Below, one piece after another: positions 26,501-34,263 of a stretch of 64,000 nt of DNA; position 1 is the first letter of the stretch; every line of letters begins with the position of its first letter. The DNA is from Pseudoalteromonas luteoviolacea S2607. GTDB lineage: Bacteria > Pseudomonadota > Gammaproteobacteria > Enterobacterales > Alteromonadaceae. The DNA is taken from positions 124,001 to 188,000 of the forward strand of contig NZ_AUXV01000001.1 in the NCBI RefSeq assembly GCF_001625575.1, read 5' to 3'. Position numbers and translations under genes: made by a program. Below the pieces are notes generated by a model, which made no database searches, was not told where the DNA came from, and saw nothing but the letters and a program-made list of their open reading frames with translations.

Positions 26501-27749
26501 CGATGCCAGCTTGCCAAGCATGCCTATACACTAATTGCTCTACTGATTGGCTATCTGGCGTTTCAACAAAAAAGTCTCCTAACCTTATCAATAAGCATGC
26601 TGCTGGCAATTGCTTAACTTTCTCTTGTTCACACAAACGCCACGCCGCCTGTTTAAGCGTCATAGATTTACCACTCCCAGGCTCACCTAATAGAACCAAA
26701 GGTTTGGTCGCTACATCCATTGCGTTAAGGATATTACGAACAATTTTACTTTTTCGGCTCAATAGCGCCATTGATGCAGAGGCGCTATCTCCTCCTTTGG
26801 CATGCCCTGCTAACTGCTTGATCAATTGCTGATAAGGCGTCAACACAGTCCTAGTATTATATTTACTAGAGGCGATACTTTTGGGCGCTTCTTGTGCTCG
26901 TAAAGGCACATAGCCTGACACGTCACTGGATAAATTGGTTTCAAAGTCTTGAATAAGGTTGGCGGCAAGATTAGACAAGTGCGCCACAATTGCCGGTCTT
27001 TGTGGAGGTTGTGAAAACACACCAATGTGAGCTAAATAGGTATGTAACCTTGGCGTGGTTGTATCCATTAGTTTTCGTATAAGTGATAACGAACGGTACT
27101 CAGACATGGCAGACGCATTTGCCATGTCTGGGGTAATGCGCATGTTGTGTAGATTGATATCTTCAGCCAACGCTCTGAAAAGGTTGAGTGGGATAACTAC
27201 AGCCGTTTTTCGGACCTCATCTGCCACGCTCACAATGCCCACTACCGCTTGTAAAATCGGACACCACACTGGCGCCCCACTAAACCCCCCGCGTATTACC
27301 TCACCACCGTTACTTTTTTGATAAATATCATACCAACCATGTTCATTAACTGAATTGAATTGATAATCAGCAGTCGCCGAATCACCGCCGGTATCTTTGG
27401 GAAACCCACTCACTCTTACTGCCGTATTGTGAATACCCGATGGCACAACTAACTTGATGTAATTCGCGTTTAACGGCACTTTCTCTAGACTGTGTAAAAG
27501 CGCAATATCCCGCTCCACACGCTCGTCACAGTCAATTAGATTAGCGCGGAAATTCTTTTCTCTGCCCTCAACCCAAGGTCGAGTAAAATAGATTTCATCC
27601 CTTGTGAACTGATTACCTGAGACGACATGTGCGCAGCTCAAAATACGCGTCTCGTCAATCAACAACCCCGCGCCCACGCTCACACCCGCTCCTGTTTGAA
27701 AACGAACAATTCGCTCACAAAGCCAAGTCGGGTAACGCGGGTCAGCCAT
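23586..27749 (-). CDS. Trypsin-NACHT-multi-TM conflict-system protein
   Basis: 1387 residues. Residues 1-200 form a trypsin-like serine peptidase with an apparently complete triad: His41 (CAHVVSG), Asp81 (ERDIALL) and Ser157 (GGFSGAP). A linker follows, then a NACHT-type STAND NTPase with Walker A GEPGSGKS at 355-362 and Walker B LIVLFDGMDE at 429-438, and an arginine-bearing SCRITDF near 467. Helical regions follow to about 920. The last third has about nine or ten membrane segments (roughly 930-1290) and a soluble tail. This architecture is known from predicted NTP-dependent conflict systems of the peptidase-NACHT kind. The small Trypco1 gene lies 17 bp upstream, so the two form an operon. 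Membrane attachment suggests cell-killing or membrane-guard action. Confidence 0.85.
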   Translation of the reverse strand: MADPRYPTWLCERIVRFQTGAGVSVGAGLLIDETRILSCAHVVSGNQFTRDEIYFTRPWVEGREKNFRANLIDCDERVERDIALLHSLEKVPLNANYIKLVVPSGIHNTAVRVSGFPKDTGGDSATADYQFNSVNEHGWYDIYQKSNGGEVIRGGFSGAPVWCPILQAVVGIVSVADEVRKTAVVIPLNLFRALAEDINLHNMRITPDMANASAMSEYRSLSLIRKLMDTTTPRLHTYLAHIGVFSQPPQRPAIVAHLSNLAANLIQDFETNLSSDVSGYVPLRAQEAPKSIASSKYNTRTVLTPYQQLIKQLAGHAKGGDSASASMALLSRKSKIVRNILNAMDVATKPLVLLGEPGSGKSMTLKQAAWRLCEQEKVKQLPAACLLIRLGDFFVETPDSQSVEQLVYRHAWQAGIGHLVSALEENNRLIVLFDGMDEMSRYKYNDHTRALSEYAQSKVNRVRTLFSCRITDFSPDFVHQRLVLLPFEERQVKSYLKKHLFREVKTLRVESKSWTVDEMADFLLGPSSSIATTNPFNLWLLVIYLRNNHCWPTNRIALFEHYQRLNYQRKFPQASIDDFHRDEHQWCALAYYLTERNRGGAVLLESVTNEKNLISKTAIDNGLKCGLLISSKSRDVNHFLVDQDSGEMIRFEHHRFQEYLTARFIHKGKIIPQWSALFTIPRWQETLVNLMMIGHQKAGVSQLIDAIEVKLKPCLDDIEEGNKGSSESARSAFYTRKAQFLSALNDTQRDTSKPFTGYYDSAERSQITNAHGSELVELVELASRLLARSIKADELQAKLRLLVLESAWALVHYAEPIIHIRTLRALAVVPDIDLHAFSKRCQMADVDWLKIQAIDLLTAQDLRKGHTTEAFNFEISKAVEKGELLNRAASLRKVAEQNKSRECTAVYKTSLMLSFFALLCAAVSLGLIGLSIDTILQHTAEDYRIDHNEYARLKTLAEKVRKSPNFEAKKSNQEVEILSLEAWVNTELNKLKQIQKRYTRNLYRTKLAGLFDSPWFYWTCTLVFIGFTCLTTSCMYIVALGCTLVSIHVYIYAVTIWSMQSSFPNVIGGIFFCLLSTILLYPLLVLCFSTYALASIVASYAVPQQWGKPFREGIFSFLRDKVTGALVAFALLAIMLANFFFGLFPPWSNDAISFSSVVKFLLDNWVIAIALGLVLLMARQPLGLAILALVASRFIDIKAIEALPWEVITWTGGLFLFVACLMFAYSKIKDESDASPFAYILVVIGGMLVFPMALKLGVEIIDKIIKLQGNWVYFVAGLILLIPLCLFVLLFALKAQKWWVIIKTKFNPNPQFHMIQSPEQWSNALLAADESKQVLILNNIGAAELNITVKAYIELLRSHAEHIKPDPAKSAYLSQLDRYEQIARQEG

Positions 27750-27766
27750 TTTTTAAGTCACCTAAA

Positions 27767-28114
27767 CTAACTGGAAGCGTGCTCTTTTGGTTTCCAAGTA
27801 ACTGACACTTTGAGGTTGCCTTCTAAGGCTGTTTTAGCAATGACGACACCAGTTTCACCACTTAATTTGACGCCGAGTTCAAGCTTAACTTCACTAACTC
27901 CCTCCACTGCAACAGCAGTCGCATTAACGACATTTCCCAGCAATGCGCTAAGATTGTCCATGGCATTTTCTAGCTTAACTGTTGCCTGTTCGATTATTCC
28001 ATCATCAGTGGAAACTTGTCGACGACCGCCTGTGTTTTGAAGTGCTGGTGTGTCAACCTCGACATATATCGCAGCACCATTTTCTGATGGAAATTTTGTC
28101 ATTGTTGGCGGCAT
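27767..28114 (-). CDS. Trypsin-co-occurring domain protein (CU044_2847/Trypco1 family)
   Basis: 115 residues from the ATG at 28114, which follows AGGAG by 7 nt; the longer TTG frame at 28141 is less likely. Residues about 14-24 are a strand (GAAIYVEVD). After a variable middle (about 50-75) comes the diagnostic block VKLELGVKLSGETGVVIAKT, then EGNLKVSVTW, as in the Trypco1 or CU044_2847 family. These small proteins occur beside trypsin-like peptidase genes and are thought to be substrates or switches of the peptidase. It lies 17 bp before the trypsin-NACHT gene on the same strand and is almost certainly co-transcribed with it. Confidence 0.82.
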   Translation of the reverse strand: MPPTMTKFPSENGAAIYVEVDTPALQNTGGRRQVSTDDGIIEQATVKLENAMDNLSALLGNVVNATAVAVEGVSEVKLELGVKLSGETGVVIAKTALEGNLKVSVTWKPKEHASS

Positions 28115-28267
28115 GTGAATGCTCCTTATCAACCTTCCCAATATAATTAAAATATATCAGCGCGGTAGACTTTTACAAATTCACTATTCCATAAACCCAA
28201 TATCGTGCTCACCGTCAGCGCTTACGTTATAAGTTTGCATGCTTAATCTAAGGTGGACATTAAGCCT

Positions 28268-28975
28268 TTAACTGCAACAGTCTTCCTCAATGTCGGTCAT
28301 ATACCATGTTTGAATAAATTCATCTCCCCAATCCATCACTTGGTGCTCACTTAACTCCACCAGCCCCTGCTTTTGGAGTGCCACCACTTTGGCGGCGATG
28401 TGGTCAAGTTCCTCCACATCACATGACTTAAACAACTCGGGGTAATCATTGGCTATCTTTTTCGCTTTTATCGGACAAACCGTATGAAGTGGATGTTCAA
28501 ACGGCACGTACGGACCGAGTAAAACTTCTACTACCATTGGCGCTTCTTCAGCTCCCCAAAAGCAATGAGGAGTTGCATGAGGAAATAGAATCACATCGCC
28601 CGGCCCCACATCTTTCTTGGCCATCTTTCCAGTGTGCGTTTGAACAATTGCAGTACCAAAACCCTCTATTACCGAAATTAAACGACTACTTAATGGGTGA
28701 ACATGCATGTCACCTTTTGCCGCCGACTTTGGTGGAAACATATCAAAGCCAAACGAAAGACCATCCGCTTGCTGGCTCACTATTTTTGTCAGCATGCAGT
28801 CAATTTTTTCCCAGCCAATAGACTCATATTTCTTGTAATCAGGCAGTGCATGTAACGGCACTTGGTTAAAGTGTTTACCATCTTGCCACTGTGTAAGTAC
28901 AAACTGGTCTAGCTGCGCTTTAGTTAAACTATGTCGATTAGTCAGTAGATCTAACAATGTCTCTGCCATGTTCAT
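28268..28975 (-). CDS. Cupin-domain protein
   Basis: About 235 residues from the ATG at 28975 (AAGGA upstream); an in-frame ATG at 28969 is also possible, and the longest frame reaches 29035. A cupin barrel covers about residues 75-170: first motif with HVHP (metal histidines), then GFGTAIVQTHTG, and second motif GDVILFPHATPHCFWG. The C-terminal 70 residues are helical and end in DCCS. Cupins bind metal and serve as enzymes or small-molecule sensors; no substrate can be assigned. It precedes the Trypco1 gene by 150 bp, too far to assume one operon. Confidence 0.75.
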   Translation of the reverse strand: MNMAETLLDLLTNRHSLTKAQLDQFVLTQWQDGKHFNQVPLHALPDYKKYESIGWEKIDCMLTKIVSQQADGLSFGFDMFPPKSAAKGDMHVHPLSSRLISVIEGFGTAIVQTHTGKMAKKDVGPGDVILFPHATPHCFWGAEEAPMVVEVLLGPYVPFEHPLHTVCPIKAKKIANDYPELFKSCDVEELDHIAAKVVALQKQGLVELSEHQVMDWGDEFIQTWYMTDIEEDCCS

Positions 28976-29280
28976 TTTCCTTTTGAAAGACTGCTTTTTA
29001 TTTGAGTGCTCGATATGCTTACTTATCAAACTCACTCAACGCCATAAAAGTTAACAAAGTGTAAATTACAGAATCATAAGATCAAATTAATAAAAGTCAT
29101 TTGCTTTTGCCTTGAAATAACAAACTAGCAAAACGGTGCATTGAGGCGGGAAGAAAACGAAATAAAGCGGAGGAAGTGTCAAACATCTTAAATGCAATCA
29201 ATCGTATTTTGCCCTCGCGGATACAATTCACATAGAGTTCACCAAAAAGCCACATTGATTCACAAGTTAAGAGTTAATAT

Positions 29281-29299
29281 AATAATGATTCTCATTTTT
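29281..29299 (+). promoter_or_regulatory. Fur-box-like operator
   Basis: The 19-mer AATAATGATTCTCATTTTT matches the Fur consensus GATAATGATAATCATTATC at 14 of 19 positions, with the central NATGATNNTCATT dyad intact. It lies 22 bp before the start codon of the secreted 298-residue protein, where a repressor would block initiation. Iron repression of that gene is the inference. Confidence 0.55.
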
Positions 29300-29320
29300 A
29301 ATTAAAAGGATAATGAATAA

Positions 29321-30217
29321 ATGAAATTAATGTTCGTACTCTTGCTATTACTGTGCGCTTTACCTGCTTTAGCAAAACAACCAGTCCGTGTTGTAGATAT
29401 AGGTGTGATGGGGCTTGCTTCTCACGATTTATTTCAATGGAATGCTGATACACGCGAAAATGAAGAAAATGGCCGCTTTGACTTAAGTACTATATTTGAC
29501 TTTGCCAACGGTACAAAAATTTATCAAGGCGGGAATCCAAAGAACTCCTCAAACGCAGCAGTCTACTCGATTACACAAAATCTCGTCAGTTTCTATGCTG
29601 GTAAGAAAGCCACGCTGCTGATGTCTAGAACAGTAACTGAAGAACAAGCACACATAATTGCCAGACAACAGACTGTCGAATTTTTTATGGGCATGGTTAA
29701 AGAGTCCTATGAGCGTTTTACAAATGCCAGATTTCCTAACTATGCACTGGCGCAGAGCGTGACTGATGATGAACAAGGTGTAATGCGTGCTTTGCATGAC
29801 ATTTTACCAGGAAAAATAATCGTCAACCGCAATCTAACCCAAGAGACCTTGACTGTAACCGATTTCAAACTTGCCATGAATCAGCTCTCAGCAACCGAAA
29901 TGATGCAAAACGTCAAGTTCTTTGACGGTAAATACGACGAAGAATATTTACATGTCGTTATCCCTGGGTTTCCTGACTCTCGTATCATCAATTTAAAAGA
30001 AATCGACCAAGCCTTTATCGCTGAGCAAACGGACTATAACTTGGATAATATGCTCCTAGAGCTCCACTACTATGGTAAATTTCCTTTCTTCGGCAACCTT
30101 ATTCACTTCACGAGTTTTGGATATCACTTAGAGAACCTGTTTGCAAAAGGTATCTGTAACAAATACACCGACGGTACTGTAAATCCTTGGAACACAATAG
30201 GCGTAGAGTGTTACTGA
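29321..30217 (+). CDS. Secreted protein of unknown function, probably Fur-regulated
   Basis: 298 residues. Residues 1-18 form a Sec signal peptide (long leucine run, ALPALA cleavage). The mature protein has no recognised domain. Two cysteines, at about residues 281 and 297 (GICNK and GVECY), lie at the extreme C-terminus and may pair. A good AAAAGGA site is 12 nt before the ATG. A Fur-like operator lies just upstream, so expression may rise when iron is short. No TonB receptor, siderophore or heme gene is adjacent, so its role in iron use is open. Confidence 0.6.
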   Translation: MKLMFVLLLLLCALPALAKQPVRVVDIGVMGLASHDLFQWNADTRENEENGRFDLSTIFDFANGTKIYQGGNPKNSSNAAVYSITQNLVSFYAGKKATLLMSRTVTEEQAHIIARQQTVEFFMGMVKESYERFTNARFPNYALAQSVTDDEQGVMRALHDILPGKIIVNRNLTQETLTVTDFKLAMNQLSATEMMQNVKFFDGKYDEEYLHVVIPGFPDSRIINLKEIDQAFIAEQTDYNLDNMLLELHYYGKFPFFGNLIHFTSFGYHLENLFAKGICNKYTDGTVNPWNTIGVECY

Positions 30218-30637
30218 TTAAAGCCTACTTTATGTAAACATCATTGAAACTGTGAGGCTCACAACCTAGTTATTGCAAAGCATCTGTTCAGATTGTTCAG
30301 GTGTTTTGCAAGTTTGATTCAAGCAATGAATGAACTTTACTTACCACTCAACGTTTTATTGATACGCTTCATGCTGAAGCTTTCCTAAGTTCAAGTCTTA
30401 CATTCTGCACTTTACCAAAGTAACATTGCCTTAGTAACCCATTCAGGAACTGCTGATAGCCTATTGAAAATAAGTGATTTTTATAATGATAATATGGAAA
30501 GAGGGCAATAAAAATTAAAGTTTCATGGCTCAAAGTGATAAGCGCCCTATTCTATATGCATGATAAATAAATGGGGAATAAACCTAACTACACAGAACCA
30601 GCGGACTCATAATTTAAGCGATTGGTATGGGTGCACT
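30218..30637. other. 420-bp gap without a gene
   Basis: A 6-bp hairpin GCTTCA/TGAAGC followed by TTT at 30366-30383 may end the upstream transcript. ATAATGATAAT at about 30488 resembles two of the three hexamers of a Fur box but the third is missing. No coding sequence is seen. Confidence 0.35.
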
Positions 30638-30910
30638 TTATGGACTGTTATTTTCTCGAATTTTATTTACAGCTAGGGTGAGCTGCTCGATTAGCAATTC
30701 TGCCTTTTCAAGGCTTAGTTCAATTTCTGTATTGGAAGCGACCGCATTTTCAGGGAAAGACTCATCACCTAGACCTGCTGATGTGATATCAACATCTGGA
30801 TGGATATTCCATACCTCTAGATTAATGCATTCATCGTGAATGCCGCCCAATACCTCAATATAACCTTTACGATAGTTAATTGAGTTACATTTAATCAGAT
30901 CTCTTTTCAC
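30638..30910 (-). CDS. Small hypothetical protein
   Basis: 90 residues, starting from GTG with GAGGA just upstream. The central ECINLEVWNIHPDVDI and the end IELSLEKAELLIEQLTLAVN (amphipathic helix) resemble short proteins of the kind found as antitoxin or immunity partners, but I cannot name a family. No toxin gene is adjacent. It starts a run of small minus-strand genes. Confidence 0.5.
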   Translation of the reverse strand: MKRDLIKCNSINYRKGYIEVLGGIHDECINLEVWNIHPDVDITSAGLGDESFPENAVASNTEIELSLEKAELLIEQLTLAVNKIRENNSP

Positions 30911-31067
30911 AAATCCTCTAAAGCAATTGAATTATATCTGCCTATACCGTAATTCAATTATATACACAGTTCACCCAAAAAAATCATTCGCGGTAAAGTG
31001 TAAAGTTCTCAAAAATAATCTTCACATATTTGAAAGACACAAGTCAGCACGTTGACATGCAATTGAT

Positions 31068-31472
31068 TCAGCCCTCAGCTCTTAAATGAGGTAACTTGGC
31101 TTTTACATAATTGTAGGCTTCATCTGAGATCTCCGTATCTAAGAAAGATACATATTTTAGGTTTGGCAATTGTGACAGCAGTTTAAACCCCTCATCTGTT
31201 ACTTTGACGTCCTCAATCCATAACTCTTCAAGAGTTGAGAATAAAGTAATTATTTTCATAGCCTTATCTGTAATTAGAGTCGAGTCGAGGTCTAGACAAC
31301 GAACTTTATTCAAAAATGGCAGGTTAGAAATCCCCGTATCGGTAATTGCGGCATTCTCTAAGTTAAGAAAAATAACATCGCTCGGGACATTAGGCATATC
31401 TGAGTCTTCAAGCGATGCAGCATCAAAATATCCTTCAGTTTCTTTTAATTTAAATACCAAAGTTTCACTCAT
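31068..31472 (-). CDS. Short leucine-rich-repeat protein
   Basis: 134 residues with about four LRR units of the form LxxLxLxxTxITDxGxxxL: FLNLENAAITDTGISNL, RCLDLDSTLITDKAMKI, EELWIEDVKVTDEGFKLL and KYVSFLDTEISDEAYNYV. The spacing is that of the cysteine-containing/F-box-like bacterial LRR class without the cysteines. It has no signal peptide. LRRs bind proteins; the partner is unknown. AUG is at 31472. The gene is not in an obvious operon. Confidence 0.7.
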   Translation of the reverse strand: MSETLVFKLKETEGYFDAASLEDSDMPNVPSDVIFLNLENAAITDTGISNLPFLNKVRCLDLDSTLITDKAMKIITLFSTLEELWIEDVKVTDEGFKLLSQLPNLKYVSFLDTEISDEAYNYVKAKLPHLRAEG

Positions 31473-31656
31473 TATTACATTAGCCCTCGATTCAAAATCC
31501 TAAATAACACTTTATCTCACAACCAAAGCCTAATTAGCTCAACAGCCAGGATAAATGTTGTGTCCATTATATCGGCAGTTTATTTAAAACCGGACTGTGA
31601 CTCGGTGAAATAGAAGCTAAACACTTATAATTAAAAAGGCCTTTGACATTAACCTT

Positions 31657-32097
31657 CTATCTCGTAACTTTAGGAGGAGGTATGACTTCTGGCGGCCTTT
31701 CTACCTTCAATAGTTCAGCAAGATTTAACTCAATGATATTGCCACCGCACATAACAATACTGCCATCTTTCGTTGTAGAGTAGTTTAAATAAAACACGTA
31801 TTGATTTATAAGCTCAGGATCCAAGCCTATTTCAGCTTCCATGTGTGCTGGGTAGGTAGATGCACCCGTCAAGTGCAATTTGAGATGTAGTTCATCCGGT
31901 TTATACATGTAAATCCAAGTTAAAGAGTACTCGCCTCGCATTTTAGGTGCAAACAACTGATAGTGCGTGACTTTTCCTAAGCGATAAGTGTCATTCAACA
32001 CAGCAAAGGGCGAAATTTCACTATCTTCACTTTCATCACATGCAACAGATGAGCAAGAAAATAGCAATACCATAAAAGTAACTAACGATCTCTTCAT
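31657..32097 (-). CDS. Predicted exported protein, unknown
   Basis: About 146 residues from the ATG at 32097 (MKRSLVTFMVLLFSCSSVAC); an upstream in-frame ATG at 32115 adds six residues. The first 20 residues are a signal peptide ending SSVAC, which is a poor lipobox, so lipidation is uncertain. The mature part is beta-rich and ends in a proline tail (PPEVIPPPKVTR). It has no recognised domain. It overlaps by a few bases the region just after the next membrane-protein gene. Confidence 0.5.
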   Translation of the reverse strand: MKRSLVTFMVLLFSCSSVACDESEDSEISPFAVLNDTYRLGKVTHYQLFAPKMRGEYSLTWIYMYKPDELHLKLHLTGASTYPAHMEAEIGLDPELINQYVFYLNYSTTKDGSIVMCGGNIIELNLAELLKVERPPEVIPPPKVTR

Positions 32098-32104
32098 AAA
32101 CTTC

Positions 32105-32332
32105 TCAATATACAATCAATTTTTGATACAAGGGACTAAACAAAGTGCATATGTAACTGCCCAGCAAGGTTAATACACAACCTGCTTTAAAAAATAATAA
32201 GCTAAGCGGTCTCCACCAAGCACCTGTGCTAGCTTCAATGATATCAGACACACCAAATGCGATAAGTGTGATTGATGCGCATAGTGATACTTTGCAATAC
32301 ACATTTGAGGGGCCTTTTATAATGGCATTCAC
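32105..32332 (-). CDS. Small membrane protein, start uncertain
   Basis: 75 residues from a GTG start, with two membrane segments (LCASITLIAFGVSDIIEA and FFKAGCVLTLLGSYICTL) and the block ASTGAWWRPLSLLFFKAG that is shared with other marine gammaproteobacterial small proteins. The open frame continues upstream to about 32430, coding a further hydrophobic stretch (ESALWFLISLGLF), but there is no ATG, GTG or TTG in that part with a ribosome binding site. The true start may therefore be lost or non-canonical. Function unknown. Confidence 0.45.
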   Translation of the reverse strand: MNAIIKGPSNVYCKVSLCASITLIAFGVSDIIEASTGAWWRPLSLLFFKAGCVLTLLGSYICTLFSPLYQKLIVY

Positions 32333-32443
32333 AAATAACCCAAGGGAAATTAAAAACCATAAGGCCGATTCAATGTAATTAAATTCTGAGATTGATATAT
32401 TTCTTAGTAGCTTCTCGCTTGCTTATTGTGATTTTAGTTAAAT

Positions 32444-32728
32444 TTATAGTTCCTGAAAACCTGGTTGTACTTCACTTTCTTTAACACTAAGACAAGTGAG
32501 AGTTAACTTTCTCGTGGCATCTACCTCTTTAACGTCATCACATTGAAAGTAGGTGACTAAGTCTTCTGTGAGGTCCACACACCTGACCCTGCCATTGAGA
32601 TCTTCATAAACATACTCAACCGCTGATATTAACCACAACCGGCCAGAATGCTTTTGAATTACCTGACTTATATTTAATTGGCTTTCGACTTTAGCGCCTG
32701 AGGTTCTATAAAAGCAAAAACACCACAT
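32444..32728 (-). CDS. Hypothetical protein, doubtful
   Basis: 94 residues from an ATG with no clear ribosome binding site. The middle SGRLWLISAVEYVYEDLNGR and a few cysteines look like real coding sequence, but there is no family match. It may be the remaining part of a longer gene. I keep it because it fills the space with a codon pattern like its neighbours. Confidence 0.35.
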   Translation of the reverse strand: MWCFCFYRTSGAKVESQLNISQVIQKHSGRLWLISAVEYVYEDLNGRVRCVDLTEDLVTYFQCDDVKEVDATRKLTLTCLSVKESEVQPGFQEL

Positions 32729-32862
32729 TCCGAAACCGCTTGTGAAGAATCTGAAGAAAATAAAAGCATCGAGGAATCACTGTAAGTATATTTGAAAGAA
32801 GTGGCAAAGTAAGAATACTCAAGACCTTAAGATTAAAAATCTCCTTTATAATAAAAACAAAG

Positions 32863-33537
32863 TTAACTTGCTATGATGCGGCTAATTTCCTGCCAACATT
32901 TTTCTGGGTTACTCTGAGCTATAAAATGACCGCCTTGAATATTTACTACGTTTAGTTCTAAGCACACCCGTTTAAAAGAGCTAATAACCTTCTTATTCAC
33001 CAAATAGTCTGCACTAGCATTTAAGTAAGTTGTTGGTTGGTGAATTTTTTCGACAGGCTCTGTTGCTCGCCTAATGATTTTTAACCGTTCTTTTAGCTCT
33101 TTATTTGAAACGTTATCAAGTGCTTTATAAAAAAGCTTAACCAATTCAGTACGATTAATGCTACCAAAGAGCAAATAACTCAGAACGGTAGTAGGAACTA
33201 TGCGGTGACGTATCATGGATAACGGTATTAAAGAACTAAATTTAGCCAACAAGGATGGACGACTCAAAAAGCTGGCAGCAAAAAAGACGTGTTTAACCGT
33301 CACACCACTCAATTGACATAGTTCGTAGGCAATGAGCCCTGAATATGACTCTGCAAATAAAACTATCTCTTCAGACTTAAATTGTTCAGCTATTTCAATT
33401 GCTTGCTCTTTTGGATGATTCGATCTGAGAGTTGACAGCGGTAAAATTTCATAAGAGCATGATTCTATTATATATTTTTTGATTGGCTCGAACAAAATGC
33501 CGGTTCCATCCATTCCTGGTAAAAATAATAATCGCAT
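32863..33537 (-). CDS. Alpha/beta-hydrolase-fold protein
   Basis: 224 residues. The opening LLFLPGMDGTG is the strand and oxyanion-loop turn of the fold. The nucleophile elbow reads AESYSG at residues 62-67, with Ser64 as nucleophile. The catalytic aspartate is probably in ASADYLV (about residue 178) and the histidine in GGHFIAQSNP (about 208). The lid segment with RHRIVP is basic and hydrophobic. An esterase, lipase or thioesterase role is likely; the substrate is unknown. It is not preceded by a recognisable operon partner. Confidence 0.7.
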   Translation of the reverse strand: MRLLFLPGMDGTGILFEPIKKYIIESCSYEILPLSTLRSNHPKEQAIEIAEQFKSEEIVLFAESYSGLIAYELCQLSGVTVKHVFFAASFLSRPSLLAKFSSLIPLSMIRHRIVPTTVLSYLLFGSINRTELVKLFYKALDNVSNKELKERLKIIRRATEPVEKIHQPTTYLNASADYLVNKKVISSFKRVCLELNVVNIQGGHFIAQSNPEKCWQEISRIIAS

Positions 33538-33637
33538 GATTACTTTTCCTAAAAAACGTGCCTCATTACATAAGCAATTTGATAGCAGGCGTCACTGTGT
33601 GAAACTTATAAACAATAAACAAATATGCTTAAATCAA

Positions 33638-33665
33638 TGCGCCTTAGCTCCTCTGTTAAGGCGCA
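33638..33665 (-). terminator. Hairpin at the end of the nucleotidyltransferase gene
   Basis: TGCGCCTTA (33638-33646) and TAAGGCGCA (33657-33665) form a perfect 9-bp stem with a 10-nt loop that includes the stop codon of the minus-strand gene. Only a short T-rich tail follows, so it is a weak terminator candidate. Confidence 0.5.
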
Positions 33666-34192
33666 ACGCTCAGTTGTGGCCACCTAACTAGCCACCCTTT
33701 TGATTTTACCCGATCATCAAACACTTTCCGTGGCCTATTGGAGTTATATGTAATGTCACCCTTTAGCAATGATTCTACCCCAAAAGCAGCAATGCATTCA
33801 TATTGACTTTCTGCGGTCTGACGGATAGCAATTGCAGTTTCCTTTTCGGGCCAATAACTCATGGCATCTAGCACGCTTTTATACGGAGAATCTCCATTGC
33901 GACCATGCATTATCGCTTGATTTCGAACTTGCCAGTTTAACTCTGGCATTTGTTGAATAAGCTGACTTTCATACTTAATGTAAGCATCAGGGTTTGCTTC
34001 TTCAGGGTCAAAATAGATTACATCAACGTCGTTAAATGGAGTCGGCGAGTCTAGATTATGCAGAGAGTCCCGGACCAAATTGCGGACAAATCCCGCTGCA
34101 ATATAGCATTAAGGTATCGCCAATTTTGCGACTAAATTGAGCACCTTAACTCGAACCATATCACGCTTAAGTAATTCTACAATTCTGTCCAC
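33656..34192 (-). pseudogene. DUF925-type nucleotidyltransferase with in-frame stop
   Basis: Read from GTG at 34192 (AGGT upstream), the frame gives MDRIVELLKRDMVRVKVLNL and reaches a TAA at 34109-34111, then continues in the same frame with CYIAAGFVRNLVRDSLHNLD, FNDVDVIYFD (the catalytic acidic motif), NWQVRNQAIMHGRNGDSPYK and SYWPEKETAIAIR, ending RWPQLSV. This is the full length (about 178 codons) and the whole motif set of the DUF925 nucleotidyltransferase-like family. Only the stop codon breaks it. The uninterrupted 140-codon part would lack the first 38 residues, including the glycine loop. It is most likely a recent pseudogene. Confidence 0.75.
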
Positions 34193-34263
34193 TTTTACCT
34201 ATGTAATATCCTCTAGAGCAACAGCGCCATTTGTAGCGTATTGTTGACTCTTATTAATATGAT

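Noticed and set aside
30487..30498. Second Fur box
   Set aside because: ATAATGATAAT matches two hexamers only; the third hexamer is absent and no gene starts nearby on that strand.
33638..33690. attC-like hairpin near GTTAAGGCGCAAC
   Set aside because: The core bases do not fit GTTRRRY, and the stem is better read as a terminator around the stop codon of the nucleotidyltransferase gene.
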